64,000 bases of DNA from an uncultured Bacteroidales bacterium. Its GTDB lineage: Bacteria; Bacteroidota; Bacteroidia; Bacteroidales; Paludibacteraceae. Shown in pieces: positions 10,999-18,412 of the stretch; the stretch's first letter is position 1; each line of letters begins with the position of its first letter. Position numbers and translations under genes: made by a program. The notes beneath the pieces are model-generated. The model was not told where the DNA came from. It worked only from the letters and a program-made list of their open reading frames with translations, and searched no databases. The stretch spans positions 653-64,652 of the forward strand of contig CADCBP010000014.1 in assembly GCA_902799705.1 (NCBI GenBank), in the 5' to 3' direction.

Positions 10999-13128
10999 AT
11001 GAAAAAATTAGCGATTATAGTATTGGCAGCGATGGCAGTTATCAGTACGAGTTGTGTTAACGGCGGCAAAGAGGCCGCTGAGAGTAAGGCTCCTATCACA
11101 AAGCCACAGATCACCATTGAGGGAGGTCGTTTGACCCCTGAAGGTCTATGGGCGATGGGACGTATCGGTGCAGCACAGAGTGACATCGAGACAGGATGGC
11201 TCGCCTACACCGTGAGTTACTATAGCGTAGAGGAGAACCGCTCCACGACGTGGATTCGTGTTTGCAACCCATTCAACGAAATGAGCGTAGATGATGAGTT
11301 TGTGGGCTCAGAGCCGGCATGGTTCGGTGCCAGCGGATGGCTCGCCTTCATCCGCGAGGGAAAGTTATACTTGCGTCGTGACGGTGAAGAGATAGCCGTT
11401 GAAGGTGCAGAAGACATTGAAGGTTTCCTACTCTCCCCTATGCGCGACAAGATCGTGCTCATCAAACAAGTGAAGACCATTCCTTCTACCGTTGACAAAT
11501 ATCCGGATCTGCCGTTAGCGACCGGTCATATCCACGAAGACCTGATGTACAAACACTGGGACGAATGGACAGAGACCGCTCCACAGCCTTTCGTGTGCCC
11601 GCTTGAGATCACCTATTACGGTGAAGGCGAGCGTATCAAGACGGCGAAAGTCGGTGAAGGGGTGAACATCCTTGAGGGCACCGCATTCGAGAGTCCTATG
11701 AAGCCTTTCGGCGGCGTGGAGCAGTTGGCTTGGAACCCCGACAACGAAGAGCTCGCTTACACATGCCGCAAGAAGACGGGACTCGACTATGCCGTCTCCA
11801 CCAACAGCGATATCTATCTGGTACGGGTGACGGGTGACGGGTTACAGGCGACAGGCGAACGCAATATTACCGAGGAGAACAAGGGCTACGACACGAACCC
11901 CGCGTACTCGCCTAACGGCGAATGGATTGCATGGCTGTCCATGGAGCGAGACGGGTATGAGAGCGACGAGAACCGGCTGATGGTGATGAACCTCAAGACA
12001 GGCGAGAAACGATTTATCAGTCATTATTTAGATACCAACGTGGACGAATTCGTCTGGTACAACGACTCCGTTCTCCTCGGCACGGCAGTCATTCAAGGCA
12101 CGGTTCATGTGTGGGCAATGGGACTCGAAGGATGGTGCGCGAAGTTAACCGAAGGACAATTCGACGTTAGTATAGGCAGCGTCACAGACCATTATGCGTA
12201 TCTGCTGAAACACTCTATGCGCGAAGCGAACGAGATTTACGTGCTCGATGTAGCCAAGGCCTTGGATAAGATCGACGGCTATACCGAATTGACCCAACTG
12301 ACGCACGAGAACGATAACATCTACGACCAGATTGAGCGCTCAACGGTAGTACCGCGTTGGCAGAAGACGACAGACGGCAAGCAGATGTTAACCTGGATCA
12401 TCTACCCTCCGCATTTCGATCCGAACAAGAAATACCCGACGATCCTCTACTGCGAAGGCGGTCCGCAGAGTCCGGTAAGCCAGTTCTGGTCCTTCCGCTG
12501 GAACTTCATGATGATGAGTGCCGGAGATTATATCATCGTGGCACCCAACAGACGCGGGCTTCCGGGTTTTGGCAAGGAATGGAATGAAGAGATCTCCGGC
12601 GATTACGGAGGCCAGTGTATGAAGGATTATTTCACAGCGATTGACGAGTTCTGCAAGGAGCCGTATGTCGATAAAGAGCATTTAGGATGCGTGGGTGCGT
12701 CCTTCGGCGGATACAGCGTGTATTGGATTGCCGGACACCATGACGGACGATTCAAGGCATTCATTGCCCATGACGGTATCTTCAATCTGGAGATGCAATA
12801 CCTGGAGACCGAAGAGAAATGGTTTGCGAACTGGGACATGGGCGGCGCTTATTGGGAGAAAGACAATAAGATTGCGCAGCGCACGTTTGAAAACAGCCCG
12901 CATAAGTTCGTCGATAAATGGGACACGCCGATCCTCTGCATCCACGGCGAGAAGGACTACCGCATCCTCGCTAACCAAGCCATGGCAGCTTTTGATGCCG
13001 CCAAGATGCGCGGAGTGCCGGCAGAACTGCTCATCTTCCCGGACGAGAACCACTGGGTGCTCAAGCCGCAGAACGGTATCCTTTGGCAACGCGAGTTCAG
13101 AGGATGGCTCGACAGATGGTTGAAATAG
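10999..13128 (+). CDS. S9-family (prolyl oligopeptidase/dipeptidyl aminopeptidase) lipoprotein
   Basis: A 709-residue serine peptidase. Residues 1-19 are a lipoprotein signal ending in STSC, so the mature enzyme is lipid-anchored in the periplasm or outer membrane. Residues about 45-440 form WD40-like beta-propeller repeats (NPAYSPNGEWIAWLSME and similar). The C-terminal alpha/beta hydrolase has the nucleophile in GASFGGYSVYW, the Asp in HGEKDYRI and the His in DENHWVL, a complete catalytic triad. It probably removes dipeptides from oligopeptides taken up as food. A five-copy heptamer array is translated as a loop in the propeller (LVRVTGDGLQATGER). Confidence 0.93.
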   Translation: MKKLAIIVLAAMAVISTSCVNGGKEAAESKAPITKPQITIEGGRLTPEGLWAMGRIGAAQSDIETGWLAYTVSYYSVEENRSTTWIRVCNPFNEMSVDDEFVGSEPAWFGASGWLAFIREGKLYLRRDGEEIAVEGAEDIEGFLLSPMRDKIVLIKQVKTIPSTVDKYPDLPLATGHIHEDLMYKHWDEWTETAPQPFVCPLEITYYGEGERIKTAKVGEGVNILEGTAFESPMKPFGGVEQLAWNPDNEELAYTCRKKTGLDYAVSTNSDIYLVRVTGDGLQATGERNITEENKGYDTNPAYSPNGEWIAWLSMERDGYESDENRLMVMNLKTGEKRFISHYLDTNVDEFVWYNDSVLLGTAVIQGTVHVWAMGLEGWCAKLTEGQFDVSIGSVTDHYAYLLKHSMREANEIYVLDVAKALDKIDGYTELTQLTHENDNIYDQIERSTVVPRWQKTTDGKQMLTWIIYPPHFDPNKKYPTILYCEGGPQSPVSQFWSFRWNFMMMSAGDYIIVAPNRRGLPGFGKEWNEEISGDYGGQCMKDYFTAIDEFCKEPYVDKEHLGCVGASFGGYSVYWIAGHHDGRFKAFIAHDGIFNLEMQYLETEEKWFANWDMGGAYWEKDNKIAQRTFENSPHKFVDKWDTPILCIHGEKDYRILANQAMAAFDAAKMRGVPAELLIFPDENHWVLKPQNGILWQREFRGWLDRWLK
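11824..11858 (+). repeat. Heptamer array inside the S9 peptidase gene
   Basis: Five exact-length 7-bp units: CGGGTGA twice, CGGGTTA, CAGGCGA twice. Related proteins have a short turn at this point. Confidence 0.9.
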
Positions 13129-13160
13129 TTTAGTGGTTAGTGGTTAGAGGTTAGAGAATG
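13128..13160 (+). repeat. Heptamer array between S9 peptidase and thioesterase genes
   Basis: GTTTAGT, GGTTAGT, GGTTAGA, GGTTAGA fill the spacer up to the start codon of the next gene. Confidence 0.85.
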
Positions 13161-13895
13161 AAATACAATTACGAATACGCGATTAAGTACCAGGAAGTGG
13201 ACGGAAAGAAGAGACTCCGTCTCTTTAACCTGGAGAACTACTTGCTGGAAGTAGCCGGTACTGTAGCAGATGATTTAGGGTTCGGCATCCAAGTGCTGCA
13301 CCCGAGAGGACTGACATGGATATTGACCCGTCTGAGCGTAGAGATGTACGAGCTCCCGAGGCCTTGTGAGCACATACGCTTTGAGACATGGATCGAGTCG
13401 AATGCTCACATGCTCAGCACGCGTGATTTCAGGATTTACAAACAGGGGAGCGAAGAAGAATGGATTTTAACAGGTCAATGCAAGAGTGTGTGGGCGGTGC
13501 TGGATCTCGAGAAACGGGAGATAGTCAATGCGTTCGATGACCCGATGTTTGAGGATTGCGTGGACGGCGAAGTGATTGACTTGCCGCGTGTTCGCATGAC
13601 GACAATTCCCGAGCCTACAGGCATTGCACCCCATAAGATCGTCTATTCGGACATTGACTACAACGGACATTGCAACAGTTGCAAATACCTGCAAGCGATG
13701 ACGGACGCCTACTTACCCGATTATGACGGCAAGAAAGTGCGTCTGGATATCAGTTACAGCAAAGAAGCCATACTCGGCGAACAGATGAATACACATTACC
13801 TCGTTACCGATGACGGTGTACAATACCAGATGAAGAACGAGGCGGGAGAGACGAGCTGCTCAGCAAAAATAACGATGAGTGAATTAGAGAATTAG
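13158..13895 (+). CDS. Acyl-ACP thioesterase
   Basis: A 245-residue double-hotdog thioesterase of the FatA/FatB-like bacterial family. It hydrolyses acyl-acyl carrier protein to free fatty acid in the cytoplasm. Typical segments: an N-terminal YAIKYQEVDGKKRLRLFNLENYLLEVAG hotdog helix region, TWILTRLSVEMYELPRP, and the second-domain active-site segment YSDIDYNGHCNSCKYLQ with the Asn/His/Cys-type catalytic residues. It follows the S9 gene by 29 bp, filled by a heptamer array, and precedes the RNR-like gene by 4 bp. The operon partner gives no clear metabolic link. Confidence 0.9.
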   Translation: MKYNYEYAIKYQEVDGKKRLRLFNLENYLLEVAGTVADDLGFGIQVLHPRGLTWILTRLSVEMYELPRPCEHIRFETWIESNAHMLSTRDFRIYKQGSEEEWILTGQCKSVWAVLDLEKREIVNAFDDPMFEDCVDGEVIDLPRVRMTTIPEPTGIAPHKIVYSDIDYNGHCNSCKYLQAMTDAYLPDYDGKKVRLDISYSKEAILGEQMNTHYLVTDDGVQYQMKNEAGETSCSAKITMSELEN

Positions 13896-13896
13896 A
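13881..13896 (+). repeat. Tandem GAATTAGA repeat over the thioesterase stop codon
   Basis: Two perfect 8-bp copies that contain the stop codon of the thioesterase gene. Confidence 0.7.
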
Positions 13897-13899
13897 GAT

Positions 13900-14382
13900 A
13901 TGGAAATACAGGAAAATTCAACGTTGCTAAAACGTCCCGCTGAACTGGAATGTGACGTGGTGCGTTTCCAGAACCAGAAAGACAAATGGATTGCCTTCGT
14001 CGGTTTGAAGGACGGCCGTCCGTACGAGATCTTCACGGGACTGGCAGATGATGAAATGGGTATTGCGTTACCCAAGAGCGTGGTGAAAGGTAAGATCCTG
14101 AAAGTGGTTCAACCGGATGGCACCAAGCGCTATGACTTCCAGTTCGTCAACACCCGCGGGTTTAAGACGACCGTGGAAGGACTGAGTTACAAGTTCGACC
14201 GCGAGTTCTGGAACTACGCCCGTCTTATATCCGGTGTGCTACGTTACGGCATGCCGATAGATCAAGTAGTTCACATGATCAGTGGTCTGCAGATGGACAA
14301 CGACTCCATCAACTCCTGGACCACAGGCGTGGCGCGTGTACTCAAGCGCTATGTTCCCGGTGCGGAAGTAGAAGAGGAATAA
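13900..14382 (+). CDS. Stand-alone domain resembling the C-terminus of B12-dependent ribonucleotide reductase
   Basis: A 160-residue soluble protein. It contains LKRPAELECDVVRFQNQKDKW, then FVGLKDGRPYEIFTGLADD and FWNYARLISGVLRYGMP, which resemble the region after the catalytic barrel in class II (adenosylcobalamin) ribonucleotide reductases of Bacteroidota. The catalytic barrel and the CxxC tail are absent, so it cannot reduce nucleotides alone. It may be an accessory or regulatory module, or a free-standing relative with another job. I base the similarity on memory of the family, so confidence is moderate. It is the last gene of the operon and ends at a strong bidirectional terminator. Confidence 0.6.
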   Translation: MEIQENSTLLKRPAELECDVVRFQNQKDKWIAFVGLKDGRPYEIFTGLADDEMGIALPKSVVKGKILKVVQPDGTKRYDFQFVNTRGFKTTVEGLSYKFDREFWNYARLISGVLRYGMPIDQVVHMISGLQMDNDSINSWTTGVARVLKRYVPGAEVEEE

Positions 14383-14412
14383 ATAAAGCCGGCGATTGCC
14401 GGCTTTATTTTT
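14381..14412. terminator. Bidirectional terminator between convergent genes
   Basis: Perfect 13-bp stem (AAATAAAGCCGGC with its complement) and a GATT loop, with T runs on both strands. It separates the RNR-like gene from rng. Confidence 0.92.
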
Positions 14413-15939
14413 CTACTTTTCTGCAATAAATCTCGTTTCGAGCATTCCCAAGGATTGATTTTCAATCACTTTGATACCGAACTTACGTCTCCATTGGCTT
14501 GCTAATGAATTCCAGAATCCTCTTGTGACGTAGGAATAGATGTAGGGGTGAAGATGTAACTGAACTCCTCTTCCGTGTTGCTGGTACTCTTGTTCGCATT
14601 GCTCTGCGAGCTGGTCGGTAAAGAGTATCGATGCTTGGATCTTCCCTTTTCCGCCGCAGGTAGGACATGTCTCTTCCACTTGCACTTCCACTGCCGGTCG
14701 TACGCGCTGGCGCGTGATTTGCATCAGTCCGAACTTACTGAGCGGCAATACATTATGCTTCGCTCTGTCGCGGTCCATGAGTTTGCGCACGTAGTCATAG
14801 AGTTGCTGCTGATGGCCTTTGTCATCCATGTCAATGAAATCGACTATGATGATGCCACCGATGTCTCGCAGACGCAACTGGTGTACCAACTCCTCTGCTG
14901 CCAGCATGTTAAACTGGAAGGCATTTTCTTCCTGGTCCTCGTAGATTTTCTTGCTGCCGGAATTGACATCAATGGAGAACAGTGCTTCGGTTCTGTCGAT
15001 GATGAGATACCCACCATGCTTGAAACCGACTGTTCTGCCGAGTCCCGTTTTCATTTGACGGGTGATGTCGAAATGGTCGAAGATAGGTTGCGTTCCCTGG
15101 TAGAACTTCACGATCTTTGCGCTCTCGGGCGCGATGAGTTCCAAATACTGCCGGACTTCGTTATAGATGTCGCGGTCATTGATTTGGATGGTTGTGAAGT
15201 CGGGGCTGAGTACATCCCGGATAATACCGAGTGTCCGTCCCATCTCTTCGCTGACCAGACTGACGGGTTCTTTCTGCTGCAGTGTCTTGACGGTCTCTTG
15301 CCATCTCTCGACGAGCAGACGTAACTCATTGTCCAGTTCAGCAACGCGTTTGTCTTCGGCTACAGTACGAACGATGACGCCAAACCCTTGTGGTTTGATA
15401 GATAGCAATAGTTGTTTGAGTCGCTGGCGTTCCGCCTCGCGTTTAATTTTCTGGGACACCATGACACCGTCGGAGAAGGGGATGAGGACGATATTACGTC
15501 CGGCGATAGATATTTCGGCAGTAAGGCGCGGTCCCTTGGTGTTGATGGGTTCTTTGGATACCTGCACCAAAATGGGGTCACCGACCTTCAGTACCTCCGC
15601 AATCTGTCCTTCTTTGCCTACCTCGGCTTGCCGCGGGGTCTTTTGAATCAAAGGAATGCGGCGTTTGTCCGAGACGGCTTTGGTGACATAGGTCTGCAGC
15701 GTTCGAAACTGAGAACCTAAATCCAGATAATGCAGAAAAGCTTCTTTCTCATGACCTACATCCACAAAGACAGCATTCAATGCCGGCATGACTTTTTTGA
15801 CACGCCCGTAGTATATATTTCCTACGGCGAAGTTATCCTGGTCGCGTTTTTCACGCGCCACTTCCTGCAATCGGTCATCCTCAGTCAGCGCAATCGAAAT
15901 GTCTTGCGGCTGTACGTCCACAATCAATTCGCTTTTCAT
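14413..15939 (-). CDS. rng: Ribonuclease E/G family endoribonuclease
   Basis: A 508-residue RNase G-like enzyme. It processes rRNA and turns over mRNA from 5'-monophosphate ends. An S1 RNA-binding domain occupies about residues 35-130 (GNIYYGRVKKVMPALNAVFVDVGHEKEAFLHYLDL). The DNase I-like catalytic part has FSIDVNSGS and GGIIIVDFIDM with the metal-binding Asp residues, followed by the zinc-link CPTCGGKG. It lacks the long RNase E degradosome tail. I chose ATG 15939 (MKSELIVDVQPQD) over an upstream in-frame start at 15987, because the latter lies in a terminator hairpin. Confidence 0.95.
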   Translation of the reverse strand: MKSELIVDVQPQDISIALTEDDRLQEVAREKRDQDNFAVGNIYYGRVKKVMPALNAVFVDVGHEKEAFLHYLDLGSQFRTLQTYVTKAVSDKRRIPLIQKTPRQAEVGKEGQIAEVLKVGDPILVQVSKEPINTKGPRLTAEISIAGRNIVLIPFSDGVMVSQKIKREAERQRLKQLLLSIKPQGFGVIVRTVAEDKRVAELDNELRLLVERWQETVKTLQQKEPVSLVSEEMGRTLGIIRDVLSPDFTTIQINDRDIYNEVRQYLELIAPESAKIVKFYQGTQPIFDHFDITRQMKTGLGRTVGFKHGGYLIIDRTEALFSIDVNSGSKKIYEDQEENAFQFNMLAAEELVHQLRLRDIGGIIIVDFIDMDDKGHQQQLYDYVRKLMDRDRAKHNVLPLSKFGLMQITRQRVRPAVEVQVEETCPTCGGKGKIQASILFTDQLAEQCEQEYQQHGRGVQLHLHPYIYSYVTRGFWNSLASQWRRKFGIKVIENQSLGMLETRFIAEK

Positions 15940-15965
15940 ACTTGAAAGGATTAAATCAATAAATA

Positions 15966-16019
15966 AAAAAGCCTTGTGGCAACGCATCTACACTTAGACG
16001 CGTCTAAGGCCACAAAGCT
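15966..16019 (-). terminator. Branched hairpin: terminator of the mS38-like gene, upstream of rng
   Basis: An 11-bp outer stem (15970-15980 with 16009-16019, one mismatch) encloses a perfect 16-bp palindrome, CTTAGACGCGTCTAAG (15993-16008). In minus-strand sense the stem is followed by TTTTTTATTTATT. It lies 27 bp before the rng start, so it may also act in the rng leader. Confidence 0.75.
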
Positions 16020-16033
16020 GCATTCATCGTCAA

Positions 16034-16123
16034 TTACTTATGCTTATGACGATTCTTACGCAGACGTTTTTTACGTTTGTGCGTGGACATTTTATGTCTC
16101 TTATGCTTCTTTCCGTTAGGCAT
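16034..16123 (-). CDS. Very small basic protein of the AURKAIP1/COX24 (mS38-like) type
   Basis: A 29-residue, extremely basic peptide: MPNGKKHKRHKM, then STHKRKKRLRKNRHKHK. The KRKKRLRKNRHK core matches the C-terminal motif of mitochondrial ribosomal protein mS38 (AURKAIP1/COX24), which is also seen as tiny free-standing proteins in Bacteroidota. A ribosome-associated role is likely from that similarity. It lies downstream of HU on the same strand (52-bp gap) and upstream of rng; a branched hairpin terminator follows directly. It is too short for normal ORF calling, but the composition and motif make it credible. Confidence 0.85.
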   Translation of the reverse strand: MPNGKKHKRHKMSTHKRKKRLRKNRHKHK

Positions 16124-16175
16124 AATGAATAAAAATTAAACTGTTAGTATATTATATGAATTTATATGCTTCTTA

Positions 16176-16451
16176 TTATTCTCGCATTTCGTTTGCAAAT
16201 TCCTTGCATGGCTTGAAGTTGGCAATGCGGTGAGCCGGAACAGGCACAGACGTGCTCGCAAAGATATTACGCGCTATCTTAGCCTTACGTACCTTGATTT
16301 GGAATGTACCAAAACCACGGAGATATACATTCTCACCGTTAATCAAAGACTTCTTCACACTACTCATATATGACTCAACAACATTGCTGATTGTTGTCTT
16401 GTCGTACCCCGTAGCGATAGCGATTTCATTAATGAGTTCTGCTTTAGTCAT
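16176..16451 (-). CDS. HU/IHF-family DNA-binding protein
   Basis: A 91-residue nucleoid protein. The dimerisation helices are at the N-terminus (TKAELINEIAIATGYDKTTISNVVESYM). The beta-saddle has ENVYLRGFGTFQIKVRKAKIARNIF, and the DNA-intercalating proline region is VPVPAHRIANFKPCKEF. Dimers bend DNA and compact the chromosome. HU and IHF types cannot be separated safely from one sequence in this phylum. It has its own promoter divergent from mutY and precedes the mS38-like gene. Confidence 0.95.
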   Translation of the reverse strand: MTKAELINEIAIATGYDKTTISNVVESYMSSVKKSLINGENVYLRGFGTFQIKVRKAKIARNIFASTSVPVPAHRIANFKPCKEFANEMRE

Positions 16452-16498
16452 AACTTTATATATTGACTTTTAATTAACTAATTCGTCGAAAAATCGTG

Positions 16499-16506
16499 CA
16501 AAGTTA
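16499..16506 (-). promoter_or_regulatory. -7 element of the HU gene promoter
   Basis: Minus-strand TAACTTTG about 48 bp before the HU start; the -33 region is a weak TTTTCG. Confidence 0.6.
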
Positions 16507-16546
16507 CTATAAATAAATGAAATACGAAAATTTTTTGCAAAAAAAA

Positions 16547-16577
16547 TTGCAAATTTTGTTATTTTTTTGTACTTTTG
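16547..16577 (+). promoter_or_regulatory. Promoter of mutY
   Basis: TTG (16547-16549), 20 bp, TACTTTTG (16570-16577), 43 bp before the ATG at 16621. Confidence 0.7.
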
Positions 16578-16620
16578 CATGCGTTTTGGCCTTTTGGGGT
16601 AATAAAAACAGCAGAAAAGT

Positions 16621-17703
16621 ATGTCCAACTCCTTATTATATAGCCACTTATACGAATGGTACGAAACGAACCATCGCTCCCTTCCCTGGCGTGAAACGGA
16701 TGATCCGTATGCGATTTGGTTGAGTGAAATCATTTTACAGCAGACGCGCGTCTTGCAGGGCTTGGAATATTGGCGTCGTTTTATGGCACGCTGGCCAAAT
16801 GTGGAATCCTTGGCTGCCGCGGATGAATCCGAAGTGCTGCGTGAATGGCAGGGGTTGGGTTACTACTCACGCGCACGCAATCTCCATAAGGCGGCGATAC
16901 AAATAGTAGAAAGCCAAAAGTCAAAAGTCGAAAGAGGAGAGATTGCCACGTATCATTTTCCGAATACGTATGAAGAGCTCCGCGCCTTGCCGGGTGTAGG
17001 AGAATATACCGCCGGCGCCATCGCGTCCTTTGCCTACAATCTGCCCTACCCTGCTATGGACGGCAATGTCTATCGTGTCGTGGCTCGCTTACGGGATATA
17101 GACGAGGCATTTGACACTTCGGCGGGCAAGAAACTGTTTCACAAACAAATAGAATCTCTTCTGGATTGCGATCACCCGCGTCTGTTCAACTCCGCCATCA
17201 TGGAGTTCGGAGCGCTGTATTGCACGCCATCCCTGGGTGACAACTGCGCGCAATGCCCGCTCCAGATGCAATGCGCTTCGTACCAACACGGAACGGCGGA
17301 AATGCTTCCCGTACGCAAAGCACGTCCGAAAATAAGAGACAGATGGTTCACGTACCATGTGTATGTGAGCTATCAGCAGTCAACTGTCAGCGATCAGCCA
17401 TCAGACGTATTTACACTAATCCGGCGACGTGAAAATCCCAAAGACATCTGGTATCACTTATACGAGTTTCCGTGCGAGGAAACTCAAAGTGAACGGTTAA
17501 AGGTGAACGGTGAAAGGATTATTGACCTTACGCACGTCCTCTCGCATCAGAAGATTCACGCGCGCTTTATTATACATAAGGAACAACAAATGCCGGAGTT
17601 ACCCGGCACTATGGTTATCCGTTGGGACGAGCTCAATGATTATGCGCTTTCCCGATTAACGCTGCGAGCTCTTGATACACTTCGCTTAACTCCTCGGAAT
17701 TAA
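16621..17703 (+). CDS. mutY: A/G-specific adenine DNA glycosylase MutY
   Basis: A 360-residue repair enzyme that removes adenine paired with 8-oxoguanine. The HhH-GPD domain holds SLPWRETDDPYAIWLSEIILQQTRV (with the catalytic Glu), LPGVGEYTAGAIASFAY (helix-hairpin-helix) and YPAMDGNVYRVVAR (catalytic Asp). The 4Fe-4S ligands are in the CTPSLGDNCAQCPLQMQC region. The NUDIX-like C-terminal domain ends with THVLSHQKIHARF. Three separate heptamer arrays are translated inside the gene, one in the catalytic domain and two in the C-terminal domain. Its last 71 bp overlap the convergent DUF2520 gene. Confidence 0.96.
   Translation: MSNSLLYSHLYEWYETNHRSLPWRETDDPYAIWLSEIILQQTRVLQGLEYWRRFMARWPNVESLAAADESEVLREWQGLGYYSRARNLHKAAIQIVESQKSKVERGEIATYHFPNTYEELRALPGVGEYTAGAIASFAYNLPYPAMDGNVYRVVARLRDIDEAFDTSAGKKLFHKQIESLLDCDHPRLFNSAIMEFGALYCTPSLGDNCAQCPLQMQCASYQHGTAEMLPVRKARPKIRDRWFTYHVYVSYQQSTVSDQPSDVFTLIRRRENPKDIWYHLYEFPCEETQSERLKVNGERIIDLTHVLSHQKIHARFIIHKEQQMPELPGTMVIRWDELNDYALSRLTLRALDTLRLTPRN
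16909..16936 (+). repeat. Heptamer array 1 inside mutY
   Basis: GAAAGCC, AAAAGTC, AAAAGTC, GAAAGAG; read as VESQKSKVERGE just before the conserved TYEELRALPGVG segment. Confidence 0.85.
17370..17404 (+). repeat. Heptamer array 2 inside mutY
   Basis: CTATCAG, CAGTCAA, CTGTCAG, CGATCAG, CCATCAG; read as SYQQSTVSDQPSD in the C-terminal domain. Confidence 0.85.
17482..17516 (+). repeat. Heptamer array 3 inside mutY
   Basis: ACTCAAA, GTGAACG, GTTAAAG, GTGAACG, GTGAAAG; read as TQSERLKVNGER shortly before THVLSHQ. Confidence 0.85.
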
Positions 17704-18394
17704 ATTCAGCCATCTGACCTCTGAATTCTCTCAAGATCTCCAGATGATGGTTCATCACTTCATGGTCTCCACGTTTTGCGGGGCCAGTCTGTGCATCCTT
17801 TGGTTTGAGTGAATGTACTTTGGCAGCAGTTTGGTCGATAAGCGGCAACAAGGCCTCGAAAGGAATAGGGGTATCCTTCAGCACTTCCGCCGCGATGCGA
17901 TACATGAGGTTCGTGTAGTTATTGGCGAAGATGCCTGCGATATGCAAGCGTTCACGGTCATGACGGCCCGCCTCGTAGATATGGCTCGTCAGGCATTGCG
18001 CCAGAGAGTAGATGGCAGCTATGTCGTCAATATTCTTCCCTTCGATGATACAAGGTATATCGCTCCAATCATCGATCAGCACTTCTCTGCTGAAACTCTG
18101 GAAGAAATACATCACACCTGCATGTGGTTTGTCTTCTCCGAACACCTCAATGGGCATAGAACCGGAGGTATGGAGATGGAGCGCACGAGGAGCATGCACT
18201 TTGGAGATGACCTCGCGCAGAACATGGTCCACTACTGTGTATATATAGCAGTCGGCGGAAGGAAGGGATTCCACAGCGGAGGGATGAGCGGTGAGAGGAC
18301 GCGCATGCACCAGTTCGGCACGGATACCTTTGAGTTCCATCGCGTGGTGCAGATTCGTTCCTACACTCCCCGCACCGATAATCACTATTTTCAT
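17633..18394 (-). CDS. Rossmann-fold DUF2520 oxidoreductase-like protein
   Basis: A 253-residue protein with an N-terminal nucleotide-binding fold (VIIGAGSVGTNLHHAMELKG, residues 3-22) and a C-terminal helical DUF2520 domain with AGIFANNYTNLMYRIA and LLPLIDQTAAKV. The family resembles ketopantoate reductase/pyrroline-carboxylate reductase-like enzymes, but its substrate is unknown. It lies after the C10 protease gene on the same strand (18-bp gap). Its 3' end overlaps the 3' end of mutY by 71 bp in antisense. Confidence 0.88.
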   Translation of the reverse strand: MKIVIIGAGSVGTNLHHAMELKGIRAELVHARPLTAHPSAVESLPSADCYIYTVVDHVLREVISKVHAPRALHLHTSGSMPIEVFGEDKPHAGVMYFFQSFSREVLIDDWSDIPCIIEGKNIDDIAAIYSLAQCLTSHIYEAGRHDRERLHIAGIFANNYTNLMYRIAAEVLKDTPIPFEALLPLIDQTAAKVHSLKPKDAQTGPAKRGDHEVMNHHLEILREFRGQMAEFNSEELSEVYQELAALIGKAHNH

Positions 18395-18412
18395 GATTGT
18401 ATTGCTGACTAC

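Noticed and set aside
14575..15324. 249-codon plus-strand reading frame
   Set aside because: Antisense shadow of rng, which has clear RNase E/G motifs.
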